In this document: positions 7,030 through 14,985 of the stretch, piece after piece | How positions within the stretch are numbered: position 1 is the stretch's first letter | Layout of the letters: the number at the start of each line of letters is the position of its first letter | NCBI GenBank assembly: GCA_037440525.1 | Contig: JBBITW010000052.1 | Location: forward strand, 1-19,607 | DNA: 19,607 nucleotides | Direction of reading: 5' to 3' | Source of the DNA: JBBITW01 sp037440525 | GTDB lineage: Bacteria; Desulfobacterota; BSN033; UBA1163 | Translations under genes and position numbers: made by a program | The notes under the pieces: generated by a model | What the model saw: only the letters and a program-made list of their open reading frames with translations | Database searches by the model: none | Told to the model about the DNA's origin: nothing

Positions 7030-8352
7030 ATGAAGGTTTTTGATCAACTCATTAAAAAGATAAACAAAAAAGAGGCAATCATTGGAGTTATTGGTCTCGG
7101 GTATGTGGGACTTCCACTGGTCTTAAGATTTTGTGAAGAAGATTTTAAGATACTGGGATTTGATGTGGATACAAAAAAAGTTGAAACCCTTAAAATGGGG
7201 AGAAGCTATTTGAAATCCATATCTCCTTCCCGTATCTCCAATTTTATAAGAAATGGATTACTTGAAGTAACAGACGATTTCTCGAGACTCAACGAACCAG
7301 ACTGTATCCTTATATGTGTCCCAACCCCGCTCAATGAAAAGATGGAGCCAGATCTCCAGTATATTGAAAGAACAACAGATGCCATAAGATCAAAATTGAG
7401 AAAAGGCCAGCTCATTGTCCTCGAAAGCACAACCTATCCAGGAACGACTGAAGAACTGATTCTCCCTCGACTCCAGTCAAAGGATATGAAAGTAGGAGAC
7501 GACTTTTTCCTTGCGTTTTCTCCAGAGAGGGAGGACCCTGGAAATAAAAAATTCACAACCTACCAGATTCCAAAGGTTGTCGCTGGAGTAACCCCTTCAT
7601 GTAAAGATGTTGCTATTGCACTTTACAGCCAGATTATAAAACAGATTGTCCCTGTATCCTCAACAAGGGTGGCAGAGCTAACAAAACTCCTTGAAAATAT
7701 CTACCGCAGTGTTAACATTGCCCTTGTGAATGAATTAAAGATGCTTGCCGACAGAATGGGCATTGATATCTGGGAAGTTATAGAGGCTGCGAGCACAAAG
7801 CCATTTGGTTTTTCCCCATTCTATCCCGGGCCTGGCATGGGTGGACACTGTATCCCTATTGACCCATTCTATCTATCCTGGAAGGCAAAAGAATACGACT
7901 TTACCACAAGATTCATCCAGCTTTCTGGAGAGATCAATGTCTCCATTCCCTACTTTGTGGTTTCAAAGATTGGCGATGCCCTTAACGAAAGGAAGAAGAG
8001 TCTAAAAGATTCGAGGATATTGATCATTGGAGTAGCGTATAAAAAGGATGTGGATGATGCAAGGGAATCTCCTGCACTTGCAATAATAGATATCCTTCAA
8101 AAGAAAGGGGCAAAAATATTATATCACGACCCCTTTATCCCTTCCCTTCCACATTTCCGTAAATACAATTTTAAGATGCGCTCTTCTCCCCTTACAAAAT
8201 CTCTATTACAGAATGTTGATGCCGTGGTCATTGTAACCGATCACAGTAATATAGATTATAAGTGGTTGGTTAAAAATTCCCCTCTTATCATAGACACTCG
8301 AAATGTAACTAAGGGTATGGATCGCTGGAAGAAAAAGATTGTAAAGGCATGA
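7030..8352 (+). CDS. Nucleotide-sugar 6-dehydrogenase (UDP-GlcNAc/ManNAc type)
   Basis: A 440-residue NAD-dependent UDP-sugar dehydrogenase that oxidises C6 of a UDP-hexose to the uronic acid in two steps. The Rossmann motif GVIGLGYVGLPL is at 19-30. The middle domain has AELTKLLENIYRSVNIALVNE (215-235, catalytic Lys219). The active-site cysteine is Cys274 in GPGMGGHCIPIDP. The C-terminal UDP-binding domain starts near 330 (RILIIGVAYKKDVDDARESP). The sequence style (ESTTYPGTTEE, SPEREDPGN) fits the WbpA/WecC/TviB group rather than UDP-glucose dehydrogenase. An SD-like AAAAGGGG lies just upstream of the ATG. It is probably cotranscribed with the aminotransferase and supplies surface-polysaccharide precursors. 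Confidence 0.93.
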   Translation: MKVFDQLIKKINKKEAIIGVIGLGYVGLPLVLRFCEEDFKILGFDVDTKKVETLKMGRSYLKSISPSRISNFIRNGLLEVTDDFSRLNEPDCILICVPTPLNEKMEPDLQYIERTTDAIRSKLRKGQLIVLESTTYPGTTEELILPRLQSKDMKVGDDFFLAFSPEREDPGNKKFTTYQIPKVVAGVTPSCKDVAIALYSQIIKQIVPVSSTRVAELTKLLENIYRSVNIALVNELKMLADRMGIDIWEVIEAASTKPFGFSPFYPGPGMGGHCIPIDPFYLSWKAKEYDFTTRFIQLSGEINVSIPYFVVSKIGDALNERKKSLKDSRILIIGVAYKKDVDDARESPALAIIDILQKKGAKILYHDPFIPSLPHFRKYNFKMRSSPLTKSLLQNVDAVVIVTDHSNIDYKWLVKNSPLIIDTRNVTKGMDRWKKKIVKA

Positions 8353-8458
8353 AAGGGTTTATCCCTTACCAAATCATTTTTCGTAGGTTAAGGGTTTATC
8401 CCTTACCAAATTAAGAAAGAATTTTTCCCGTAGGGTAAGGGTTTATCCCTTACCAAAT
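8353..8458. repeat. Three hairpin repeats before the patatin gene
   Basis: AAGGGTTTATCCCTTACCAA-AT occurs exactly three times, at 8353-8374, 8390-8411 and 8437-8458. Each forms the stem (GGTA)AGGG-TTTAT-CCCT(TACC). In the third copy the 26-base stretch 8429-8454 differs from the inverted family-A arm at four positions, all transitions, two of which pair with each other. The block begins at the dehydrogenase stop codon and ends 12 bases before the patatin start, so it is transcribed in any readthrough mRNA. Confidence 0.85.
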
Positions 8459-8470
8459 TAAGGGGGAAAT

Positions 8471-9313
8471 TTGGAGAAGGCAAAAGATCAAAAGGATTCA
8501 ATTACCCTCATGCTTCTTGGTGGTGGAGTGAGGTTCACTGCATTTATCGGTGCACTTTTTGCCCTGAAAGAGATGGATATTAATATAAAACAGATAGTAG
8601 GTGCATCGGCTGGAAGTATCGTCTCTTCGTTCTATGCCAGAGGAATATCCCTTGAGGAAATAAAAAGGATAGCACTAAATATTGATACTGAGAGATTTAA
8701 GGATTTCAGGATTTCGAGCCTCATAAAAAATAAAGGTTTTTATGAAGGCAGAATCCTTGAGCAATGGGTTGACATGATGCTCGAGGGGGCTCGATTTGGT
8801 GATGATTTCAAAATTCCACTCTCAATTATAGCAACAGATATCCTGAATCAGAAGCCTTTTGTCTTTGATCGTCTGAATTATCCTGATTTAAAGGTATCAA
8901 GGGCTATACGTTTCTCCATTGGCATCCCATGGGTATTTGCTTACGAACATTTCGAGGATCAAATGGGAAGATATGTTTTTATAGATGGAAATCTGATGAC
9001 AGGTGCTGTAGAGGACAAATTCATGAAAGAGGGTAAAACCCTCATATTAAAGATAATCTCAAAGAGTTTATCAACCGAACCTATTGAGACAAATCTCACC
9101 CTGAAGAAATATCTCCACTCCTTACTCCTTATCATGTTAGATGCCCTTGAAAAAGAGAGGATAGAAACGGATAAATGGAGAAATACAATCATCATCTCCT
9201 GTGAGAATATACCGCCAACAAAATTTTCAATCTCCACTGAAGAGAAGGAATATCTTTTCGCGGAGGGCTATAACCAGGTTAAAAAGTATCTCCCATATAA
9301 ATGGGGACTCTAA
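8471..9313 (+). CDS. Patatin-like phospholipase
   Basis: A 280-residue patatin-family acyl hydrolase, expected to cleave acyl esters of phospholipids or other lipids. The oxyanion motif GGGVRFTA is at 17-24, the nucleophile elbow GASAGS has Ser46, and the dyad aspartate is Asp172 in FIDGNLMTG (DGN in place of the common DGG/DGA). No signal peptide is seen, so it is likely cytoplasmic or peripheral to the membrane. The start is TTG at 8471, chosen because AGGGGG lies 4 bases upstream and the preceding sequence is hairpin repeat. It follows the sugar-nucleotide genes on the same strand, but the triple hairpin between them may reduce or alter readthrough. The link to the glycan genes is unproven. 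Confidence 0.88.
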   Translation: MEKAKDQKDSITLMLLGGGVRFTAFIGALFALKEMDINIKQIVGASAGSIVSSFYARGISLEEIKRIALNIDTERFKDFRISSLIKNKGFYEGRILEQWVDMMLEGARFGDDFKIPLSIIATDILNQKPFVFDRLNYPDLKVSRAIRFSIGIPWVFAYEHFEDQMGRYVFIDGNLMTGAVEDKFMKEGKTLILKIISKSLSTEPIETNLTLKKYLHSLLLIMLDALEKERIETDKWRNTIIISCENIPPTKFSISTEEKEYLFAEGYNQVKKYLPYKWGL

Positions 9314-9373
9314 TATAACCTCTTCCCTTTACATAAAGATATCATAATGTCATTCCCTTTCCCTCTCCCCAAT

Positions 9374-9510
9374 GAGACTGTGTCTTAATTCGACATAAGA
9401 AACCAAATGCGGCAAGGGACAAGCCCTTGCCCTACGTTTGTTATTCATTTAATTTCTCGTAGGACAAGTCGAACCCTCATCAAGATGTCATTTATTTAAT
9501 GCTCCAATTA
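9374..9510. repeat. Composite element fragment with family-A copy A2
   Basis: GAGACTGTGTCTTAATTCGA (9374-9393) repeats the left end of element 1. It is followed by the family-A core at 9411-9471, with left arm GGCAAGGGACAAGCCCTTGC and a truncated right arm CGTAGGACAAGTCG. The tail CCCTCATCAAGATGTCATTT is shared with copy A3. It sits directly after the stop of the convergently placed barrel gene (9511) and downstream of the patatin gene. Confidence 0.75.
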
Positions 9511-11403
9511 TTAAAAATAATACTGAATATAGGCGAAATAAAGATTATTCTCAAATTCAAACTCACTTCCCTTCTTTCTATTAAACCACTGCATCCCTCC
9601 AACCAATTCTAAGTTCTGTAATATTGAATATCGTAATTTTGGATGGAGAAAGAGCCCTTCATTTTTTACACCATATATGATATAAAGATCGGCCCTTAAA
9701 AGGGGTGTTATATCGTATCCTAAATTGATCCCGAAAAGATTTCTTGTAAGCGTATGGGTTCCCCTATCAACCAATTGCAAAAATTCATTTTCTCGAAGTG
9801 GCCCACTGTTATGGAAATATTCAACAAGGACATAGAAGGAATTTCTAAATGTATAATCATAATTCAGGATAAACTGATAATAATTTTTTCGATTTGGAAC
9901 AAAATGTGTAAGAATCTCTCCCCTGAAACCTCCATCCATGATTGTAGTTGAAAAATCACCCCCGATAATTCTATCCCTCCCAGATTTCCCTCCAAGGATG
10001 GAAAAGTCCAGATCTTTGTATGTATTTTTAAATTTCAGGGCTCCCTTTGATCTTGAAGAAGAATCTTTTGGTGCATAGACAAGGTTAAAGGAGGTCATGG
10101 GTTTTAAGAAAAATTCCATATCAATAGAATCCACACCAATTCGCTCATCCCTTTCAATCTGAATTGGATTAAAGGGGTTAAAGATATCTGTTGGATTCCA
10201 GAATTTTCCGCTCCCCCAGGCAATCCTCTGTCTCCCTAAGGAGAGATTAAATTTCTCTGATTGAAAACGTAGATAAGCCCTGTAAAGGTAATGTCTCCAG
10301 TAAAAATCATCATTATCTGTAATCTCCCAATCGAGATTGATCAGATCATGCCTGTCATAAGACTTTATTCTACGAAATTCTTCAGAGCGGATATAATCCC
10401 CCAAGAGTGCCTCCTGGTCATAGACCAGCTTTAAAACGAGGCTATCCTTCCAGGTCCCTGTAAGGTCGAGACGAAAGCGATTTATATCGAGGAAGTATTT
10501 ATCTTTATCTACTGTCTTTGAACCAATTGCAATATTTTTATAATAACCTTTTAAATCCAGCTTAAAATCTCCCTTAACCCATATCAGTTCTTTATCTTTC
10601 GAGGGCAAGGCTTGCTCTTTTGTAAGATCCTTCTCCGGGAATGAATCCTTATCCTTTGCCACTTGGTCCATTAAAGGTGCCTCTGTTTTTTTAGGTTCCT
10701 TTTCTTCTTTGGTTTCTATCTTCTCCATATCATTGCGAGCGACCGAAGGGAGCGTGGCAATCTCCCCCTCGAAGTCATTGCGAGCGACCGAAGGGAGCAT
10801 GGCAATCTCTTTATTTTCAATTTCATTCTCATCCTGAGACTTTTTAGAAAAAATCTCTACTTCGTAATCATTTGAATCTTCTGAGTGCTTTAGATCCAAT
10901 GTTTTGCCCTTAATTGCAATCACAGGGCTTTCTGACATCGGTGAATAGTCTCTCGTTGGAGAGAGAGAATTTCTCGATTTTAACCCCTTATCAATTTCAA
11001 TAAATAGATTTGTCCCATTTTTTTTAATATTGTAGTGGGGTATTTCCTCAGATGAGATATCCAGAACAAGACGGACCTTATCAATATGATGTCCCAATCT
11101 TATCCGATAAACAGGAGGGATATCAAAAGAAGAAATGTTCTCCAGTAGCAGACCATTATATCTTGCCCCGAAAATATCAAGAACTATTCTTGCGGGGGAT
11201 TTTAAGGTGAAGGCTTTATATTCTTTAAATCTTTTATTTGAATGAATCTCAATTTCAATCCTTTCGAGTTCATCTGTGATTTTAATATCTTTAATGGTTA
11301 TGGATGAGCTTCTGACCTTCCCTTCCAAAGAGGGCAAGAAAGGATAAGAAAAGAGTGCAAAGATTATGATATTAACAATAACGATCTTCCTGTATCTTTC
11401 CAT
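9511..11403 (-). CDS. AMIN-domain protein with C-terminal outer-membrane beta-barrel
   Basis: 630 residues. An N-terminal hydrophobic signal segment (7-22) is followed by an AMIN-like domain (about 36-137: SPARIVLDIFGARY, VRLVLDISSE), a fold that binds peptidoglycan in PilQ and amidases. A charged Lys/Glu-rich linker (about 140-270) comes next. The region 271-630 is rich in alternating aromatic strands and ends in YIQYYF; a terminal Phe is the usual beta-signal for BAM insertion. RQRIAWGSGKFWNPTDIFNP near 398-417 resembles conserved loops of DUF1302-like porins. Residues 199-228 are two tandem 15-residue units encoded by intergenic-type repeats. The start overlaps the end of the ATPase gene by 32 bases, so translational coupling is likely. 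Inferred role: outer-membrane and cell-wall end of the adjacent export system. No exact named family recognised. Confidence 0.8.
   Translation of the reverse strand: MERYRKIVIVNIIIFALFSYPFLPSLEGKVRSSSITIKDIKITDELERIEIEIHSNKRFKEYKAFTLKSPARIVLDIFGARYNGLLLENISSFDIPPVYRIRLGHHIDKVRLVLDISSEEIPHYNIKKNGTNLFIEIDKGLKSRNSLSPTRDYSPMSESPVIAIKGKTLDLKHSEDSNDYEVEIFSKKSQDENEIENKEIAMLPSVARNDFEGEIATLPSVARNDMEKIETKEEKEPKKTEAPLMDQVAKDKDSFPEKDLTKEQALPSKDKELIWVKGDFKLDLKGYYKNIAIGSKTVDKDKYFLDINRFRLDLTGTWKDSLVLKLVYDQEALLGDYIRSEEFRRIKSYDRHDLINLDWEITDNDDFYWRHYLYRAYLRFQSEKFNLSLGRQRIAWGSGKFWNPTDIFNPFNPIQIERDERIGVDSIDMEFFLKPMTSFNLVYAPKDSSSRSKGALKFKNTYKDLDFSILGGKSGRDRIIGGDFSTTIMDGGFRGEILTHFVPNRKNYYQFILNYDYTFRNSFYVLVEYFHNSGPLRENEFLQLVDRGTHTLTRNLFGINLGYDITPLLRADLYIIYGVKNEGLFLHPKLRYSILQNLELVGGMQWFNRKKGSEFEFENNLYFAYIQYYF
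10731..10809 (-). repeat. Two family-D repeat units inside the barrel gene
   Basis: CATTGCGAGCGACCGAAGGG followed by AGCGTGGCAATCTC occurs at 10731-10764 and again at 10776-10809 with one change. The 45-base period keeps the frame. Read on the minus strand they encode E-I-A-(M/T)-L-P-S-V-A-R-N-D twice (residues 199-210 and 214-225). Non-coding relatives are near 14845-14969, 15168 and 18213. Confidence 0.9.
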
Positions 11404-12055
11404 CCCTCAATATTATGAGCCTCCTCGCCTTCTTGATTACCATGGGATCATGGGAGGAAATGATAAATGTAATCCCCTTTGATTTATTAAAGGACTCCAT
11501 CAATTCTATAAGGCTCTCCCCGGTTTTTGAATCGAGGTTTGCTGTGGGCTCATCTGCCAGTATCAGGCGCGGTTCTCCAACAACTGCCCTTGCTACAGCC
11601 ACACGCTGTCTCTGACCTCCGCTCATCTGATAGGTCTTTCTATTGGCCAGGGCTTCAAGCCCGACAGCCCTGAGTATCTCAAGCGACTTCTCTCTTCTTG
11701 TCTTTGAATCAATCCCCTGAAGAAGCATCACATACTCCACATTCTCAAGGGCTGTAAGGACATCTATGAGATTATATGTTTGAAATACGAAACCGAGCTT
11801 CTTCAAACGCAGGTCTGCAAGCCTGTTTAAAGGGAGCTCGGTAACATCCTCGTCTTCCAGGTAGACCTTTCCGGAATCAGGCTTATCCAGTGTTCCAATA
11901 ATATTTAAGAGGGTGGTCTTTCCAGAACCTGATGGACCTGCAAGCACAATAAACTCTCCTCTTTCCACCTTTAAAGAGATATCCGTAAGTGCAGATGTCT
12001 TAAAGTTCGACACCTGATAGGTCTTGAATACTTCCTTTAGATGAATGATTTCCAT
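11372..12055 (-). CDS. LolD/MacB-type ABC transporter ATPase
   Basis: A 227-residue ABC ATPase of the LolD/MacB/FtsE group. Walker A GPSGSGKTT is at 40-48, the Q-loop VFQTYNLIDVLTALENV at 90-106, the signature MSGGQRQRVAVARA at 144-157, Walker B RLILADEPTANLD at 163-175 and the H-loop ISSHDP near 198-203. It powers the permease encoded immediately upstream (2-base gap), most likely as a homodimer at the inner membrane. The downstream barrel gene begins inside its last codons. In such systems the ATPase energises extraction of a lipoprotein or lipid from the outer leaflet of the inner membrane; substrate unknown. Confidence 0.95.
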   Translation of the reverse strand: MEIIHLKEVFKTYQVSNFKTSALTDISLKVERGEFIVLAGPSGSGKTTLLNIIGTLDKPDSGKVYLEDEDVTELPLNRLADLRLKKLGFVFQTYNLIDVLTALENVEYVMLLQGIDSKTRREKSLEILRAVGLEALANRKTYQMSGGQRQRVAVARAVVGEPRLILADEPTANLDSKTGESLIELMESFNKSKGITFIISSHDPMVIKKARRLIILRDGKIQEDRYC

Positions 12056-12057
12056 TC

Positions 12058-13287
12058 TTAAACCGACTGCAATGCCTTAACAGGTCTCAGTTTCGAGACC
12101 TTCCATGCTGGATAAAGGGAGATGAGGATACTCGATATCAAAACAACAAGGGCACTCGAGATTGCATGCTCTATTTCTATCGTTGGATAAATCACATCGC
12201 TCATGAAGAAAGATGCCATTGCCTCCTTAACCTTTGAACTTATTGGAATGCCCCATTGAGAAAAAATCCCGATCGATGAAAGACCAATGGCCATACCAAC
12301 CACCATCCCCATAACCCCCAGTAAGAACGACTCAATTCCTACCATAAATGCCAGTTGATAGCCCTTTGTTCCAAGTGCCATCATCACTCCAAATTCACGA
12401 GTTCTTTCAAGCAGTGACATAAGGATTGTATTAAGTATACCGGCAACAATTATAATTAGCACAATAAGGAGAAATACATAGGCAAAGGCCTCATCAAAAT
12501 CCATCCACTGCTGAAGGATTGGTGAAATCTCAGACCATGTCATGATCTCAAGCTCATCTGTGGAGAGATTTCTTTTAAGAAAAGCCTGCACCTTATCAAT
12601 ATTGTCAAATGAATCTATTCTAATGACAAAATCTGTTATTGCACTCTCGAGTATCAATATCCTCTGAAGATCCCTGAGCAGTGTGAAGGCAATACCCTTA
12701 TCAATCTCCTCCACACCTGTCTTTATAATCCCGATAACCCTGAATGCCTCTGCCCCGAGGGTGCCATCTGTTGCCTGAGCCATTGCCACAACCTTATCAC
12801 CTATTGTTGCATGCAAATTTTCTGCCAAAACATTTCCGAGGACAATCCCTCTGATATTTTCTGCCCCGAGAAATTGCCCTGAGATAACAGCCCCTCTTAT
12901 TTTACTAACCTTTGCCTCATTAACTGGATCTATCCCTATTAACATACCTCCAACAGAGTTCTCAGTTGTTCCAAAGAGGGCAAATGTTCTAATTCTTTGC
13001 GAGTAGCTAAGGATTTCAGGCTTTTTTCTTAATATTTCCTCAACAGGGAGAGGATTCTTTATAACCTTGTTTATTGACATTGTCTTCTCAAAACCTTTTG
13101 CATGAATCTGAATATGTCCCATAAGGAGACCTGTAAAGTTTTCCTTCATCTGAAGGTGTGCACCATCAATATATCCCCAGACAAAGATCATTGCACCCAA
13201 TCCAAATCCAATAGCGAAGATTGTTATTAAGGATCTTCGCCTGTTTCTCAAGATATTTCTCCATGCAATTGTTAGAAATGTCTTCAC
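12058..13287 (-). CDS. LolE/FtsX-type ABC transporter permease
   Basis: A 409-residue MacB/LolE-like permease. One N-terminal membrane helix (about 20-40, after the typical WRNILRNRRRSLIT) is followed by a periplasmic MacB-type core domain (about 42-270). The C-terminal FtsX domain has three helices (about 275-300, 318-345 and 372-395, with NTILMSLLERTREFGVMMAL near 287-306). It ends in the usual WKVSKLRPVKAL tail. Only one permease gene is present, so it would work as a homodimer with the ATPase encoded 2 bases downstream. The gene upstream on the same strand is LolA-like, consistent with a lipoprotein- or lipid-sorting route. Confidence 0.93.
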   Translation of the reverse strand: MKTFLTIAWRNILRNRRRSLITIFAIGFGLGAMIFVWGYIDGAHLQMKENFTGLLMGHIQIHAKGFEKTMSINKVIKNPLPVEEILRKKPEILSYSQRIRTFALFGTTENSVGGMLIGIDPVNEAKVSKIRGAVISGQFLGAENIRGIVLGNVLAENLHATIGDKVVAMAQATDGTLGAEAFRVIGIIKTGVEEIDKGIAFTLLRDLQRILILESAITDFVIRIDSFDNIDKVQAFLKRNLSTDELEIMTWSEISPILQQWMDFDEAFAYVFLLIVLIIIVAGILNTILMSLLERTREFGVMMALGTKGYQLAFMVGIESFLLGVMGMVVGMAIGLSSIGIFSQWGIPISSKVKEAMASFFMSDVIYPTIEIEHAISSALVVLISSILISLYPAWKVSKLRPVKALQSV

Positions 13288-13315
13288 TTTAATTCAGACT
13301 CCAGAAACCAAATGC

Positions 13316-13430
13316 GGCAAGGGACAAGCCCTTGCCCTACGTTTGTTATTCATTTAATTTCTCGTAGGGCAAGCCCTTGTGGCTTGCCGAACCCTCATCA
13401 AGATGTCATTTATTTTATGCTCCTATTAAT
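13316..13430. repeat. Family-A palindrome, copy A3 (full form)
   Basis: Core 13316-13388: the left arm GGCAAGGGACAAGCCCTTGC-CCTACG and the full right arm CGTAGGGCAAGCCCTTGTGG-CTTGCC flank a 21-base loop. About 21 of 26 arm positions pair. The tail CCTCATCAAGATGTCATTTA and following bases are shared with copies A2, A5 and A6. It lies between the LolA-like and permease genes, so a polycistronic mRNA would carry it. Confidence 0.8.
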
Positions 13431-13568
13431 AACTCTGCTAATGATGCCATAGCAATATATAAGAATTGCAAGTATCAGCTCTTGCTCTTTCTTGTTGAAT
13501 CTTCTATAATACTTGCTGGGACTGAAATTGCGGCCCTTCTCATCTGTGAAGTCTGATGTCTGAATCAA
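13410..13568 (-). CDS. Possible short ORF between LolA-like and permease genes
   Basis: An open frame of 52 codons from a TTG at 13568 to TAA at 13410. It encodes a basic stretch (DEKGRNFSPSKYYRRFNKKE) followed by a hydrophobic one (ELILAILIYCYGIIS). No convincing ribosome site or ATG is seen, and its 3' end runs into the tail of repeat A3. It could be a small membrane protein, a gene remnant or chance. No family recognised. Confidence 0.2.
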   Translation of the reverse strand: MIQTSDFTDEKGRNFSPSKYYRRFNKKEQELILAILIYCYGIISRVINRSIK

Positions 13569-13576
13569 CTCTTCAC

Positions 13577-14353
13577 TTAGCGACCCTTTCTAAGGTTTCT
13601 CATGCTAAACAGGCTTTCATCAAATTTCTGATTAAACCTTATATTTTTTATAATGAGGAGGGTTTTGTGTCCCTGCTTTCCCACAGGAGTCATCTCGTAT
13701 AGTGTGGGAATCTTCCTTCCGTCCATCGTCTTAACATCAGAGAGCTTCAATTCCTTTACGAGTTTACCCTTTTCATCAAAGAATTGCTCTTTAATGGGTA
13801 TTAGTTCCACTGGATTTAGCCAGTAGAGAATCTTTCCCCAGACCACAGGTGCTTCAGGCTTTGGAAGAAGTTCAATCAGGAGGGCCTCTTGATTATCAAC
13901 CTTATCCTTTCCAATAATTTTATGTGTATAATCGTGAATGAGGCTCGATTCCTTTACAAGATCATCATTATTGAAGTCGCTACCCATCCATGGTTGAAGC
14001 ATCATCGAGGGTGGAATTTTAATAACCCTTTCGAGTGCTGGAAGAAACATCCAGAGATTATAGCCTATTCGCAAAAAGAGTGTGTCTTTATCCTTCGGAG
14101 GTGAAGTAATCTTAATAAATGCACGAGAATTTATCCGATCATCCCATGCCTCGAGTGAGAGAGACCTCTCCCAGTTCGGAGTATGAACAGTCATTGTATA
14201 GATTCCATAATTGTTTTTCCCTCTGAGATTTGATTCTGTCTTTTCTATTAGCTCTTTCGCGGAAAGGGATTTCTCAGAAGCAGTCTGACTGAATGATATT
14301 TGAGTAAAGATAAAAAATAATACGACAAACGAAATGAAAATTTTACTTATCAA
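13577..14353 (-). CDS. LolA-like outer-membrane lipoprotein-sorting protein
   Basis: A 258-residue exported protein of the 'outer membrane lipoprotein-sorting protein' group (LolA/LppX-like half-barrel fold). The signal peptide is at 1-22 (VVLFFIFTQISFSQT). The first helix ELIEKTESNLRGKNNYGIYT, the strand motif RAFIKITSPPKDKDTLFLR near 93-111 and NLWMFLPALERVIKIPPSMM near 115-134 are characteristic. It begins with TTG at 14353 with AAGGAG 8-9 bases upstream. In the periplasm it would carry a lipid-bearing cargo from the inner-membrane ABC complex encoded by the next two genes toward the barrel protein. A 290-bp repeat-bearing gap separates it from the permease, so cotranscription is likely but not certain. 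Confidence 0.85.
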   Translation of the reverse strand: MISKIFISFVVLFFIFTQISFSQTASEKSLSAKELIEKTESNLRGKNNYGIYTMTVHTPNWERSLSLEAWDDRINSRAFIKITSPPKDKDTLFLRIGYNLWMFLPALERVIKIPPSMMLQPWMGSDFNNDDLVKESSLIHDYTHKIIGKDKVDNQEALLIELLPKPEAPVVWGKILYWLNPVELIPIKEQFFDEKGKLVKELKLSDVKTMDGRKIPTLYEMTPVGKQGHKTLLIIKNIRFNQKFDESLFSMRNLRKGR

Positions 14354-14399
14354 TATAATTTCTCCTTCAAGATTTCATTATTATAAATTGGAGATTTTC

Positions 14400-14599
14400 A
14401 CGCCCCCAAGTCATTTCAAGCACCTGAAAGGTGCGTGCCAATCTAATTTTTATTAACCCCATAGCATGATCACTGCCTGAACTAAGGAAATTACATATCA
14501 CATCTAAATCCAAAAAACAACTAATATTTTTTGGAGAGAGATTGCCAGGTCGTTTTACTCACAATCTGTCTTTATATGAAAGTTGAGTGCTAATCTCTC
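14400..14599. other. Gene-free stretch with degraded family-D pieces
   Basis: GCACCTGAAAGGTGCGTGCC at 14421-14440 and GAGAGATTGCCAGG near 14534 look like decayed family-D fragments; the first contains the hairpin GCACC-TGAAA-GGTGC. A possible -10 (TATAAT, minus strand, 14385-14380) for the LolA-like gene lies just before this stretch. No gene is seen. Confidence 0.5.
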
Positions 14600-14697
14600 A
14601 GATTCCTCGCTTCGCTCGGAATGACACCACTTTGTTGTCATTTCCAGGCGGTAGCCGAGAAATCTCTCCTAAGATTCCTCGCTTTGCTCGGAATGAC
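14600..14697. repeat. Family-C repeat and full palindrome, copy 3
   Basis: A single arm AGATTCCTCGCTTCGCTCGG-AATGACA (14600-14625) is followed by a full palindrome at 14637-14697: GTCATTTCCAGGCGG-TAGCCGAGAAATCT, a short loop, then AGATTCCTCGCTTTGCTCGG-AATGAC. Confidence 0.75.
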
Positions 14698-14799
14698 AGG
14701 GTGGGGTGATTCATCGGTTCGCTCGGAATGACAGGGTGGGGTGATTCATCGGTTCTCTCTGAATGACAAGGCAGGATGGTTTATCGGTTCACTCGGAAT
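14690..14799. repeat. 35-bp tandem repeat derived from family-C arm
   Basis: The unit GGAATGACAGGGTGGGGTGA-TTCATCGGTTCGCTC starts at 14690, 14725 and 14760 (diverging), with a partial fourth at 14795. Each period ends in the CGCTC-GGAATGA junction of family C, so one family-C arm seems to have been amplified in tandem. Confidence 0.8.
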
Positions 14800-14844
14800 G
14801 AAAATTTGGTTTAGATTAATTTGCAATGGCAAAGAAGGGGATGT

Positions 14845-14970
14845 TATTGCGAGCGATCGAATGGAGCATGGCAGTCGCCTTATCAAGTCATCACAAGCGG
14901 ACCGAAAGGTGCGTGGCAATCTCCCTCCCCAGGTCATTGCGAGCGACCAACGGGAGCGTGGCAATCTCTA
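14845..14970. repeat. Cluster of three family-D repeats
   Basis: The units begin TTATTGCGAGCGATCGAATG (14845), GTCATCACAAGCGGACCGAA (about 14887) and GTCATTGCGAGCGACCAACG (14934); each ends in GTGGCAATCTC or a close variant. Reading frames across this block on either strand are low-complexity repeat shadows and are not annotated as genes. Confidence 0.75.
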
Positions 14971-14985
14971 AAAAATGAATTTATT

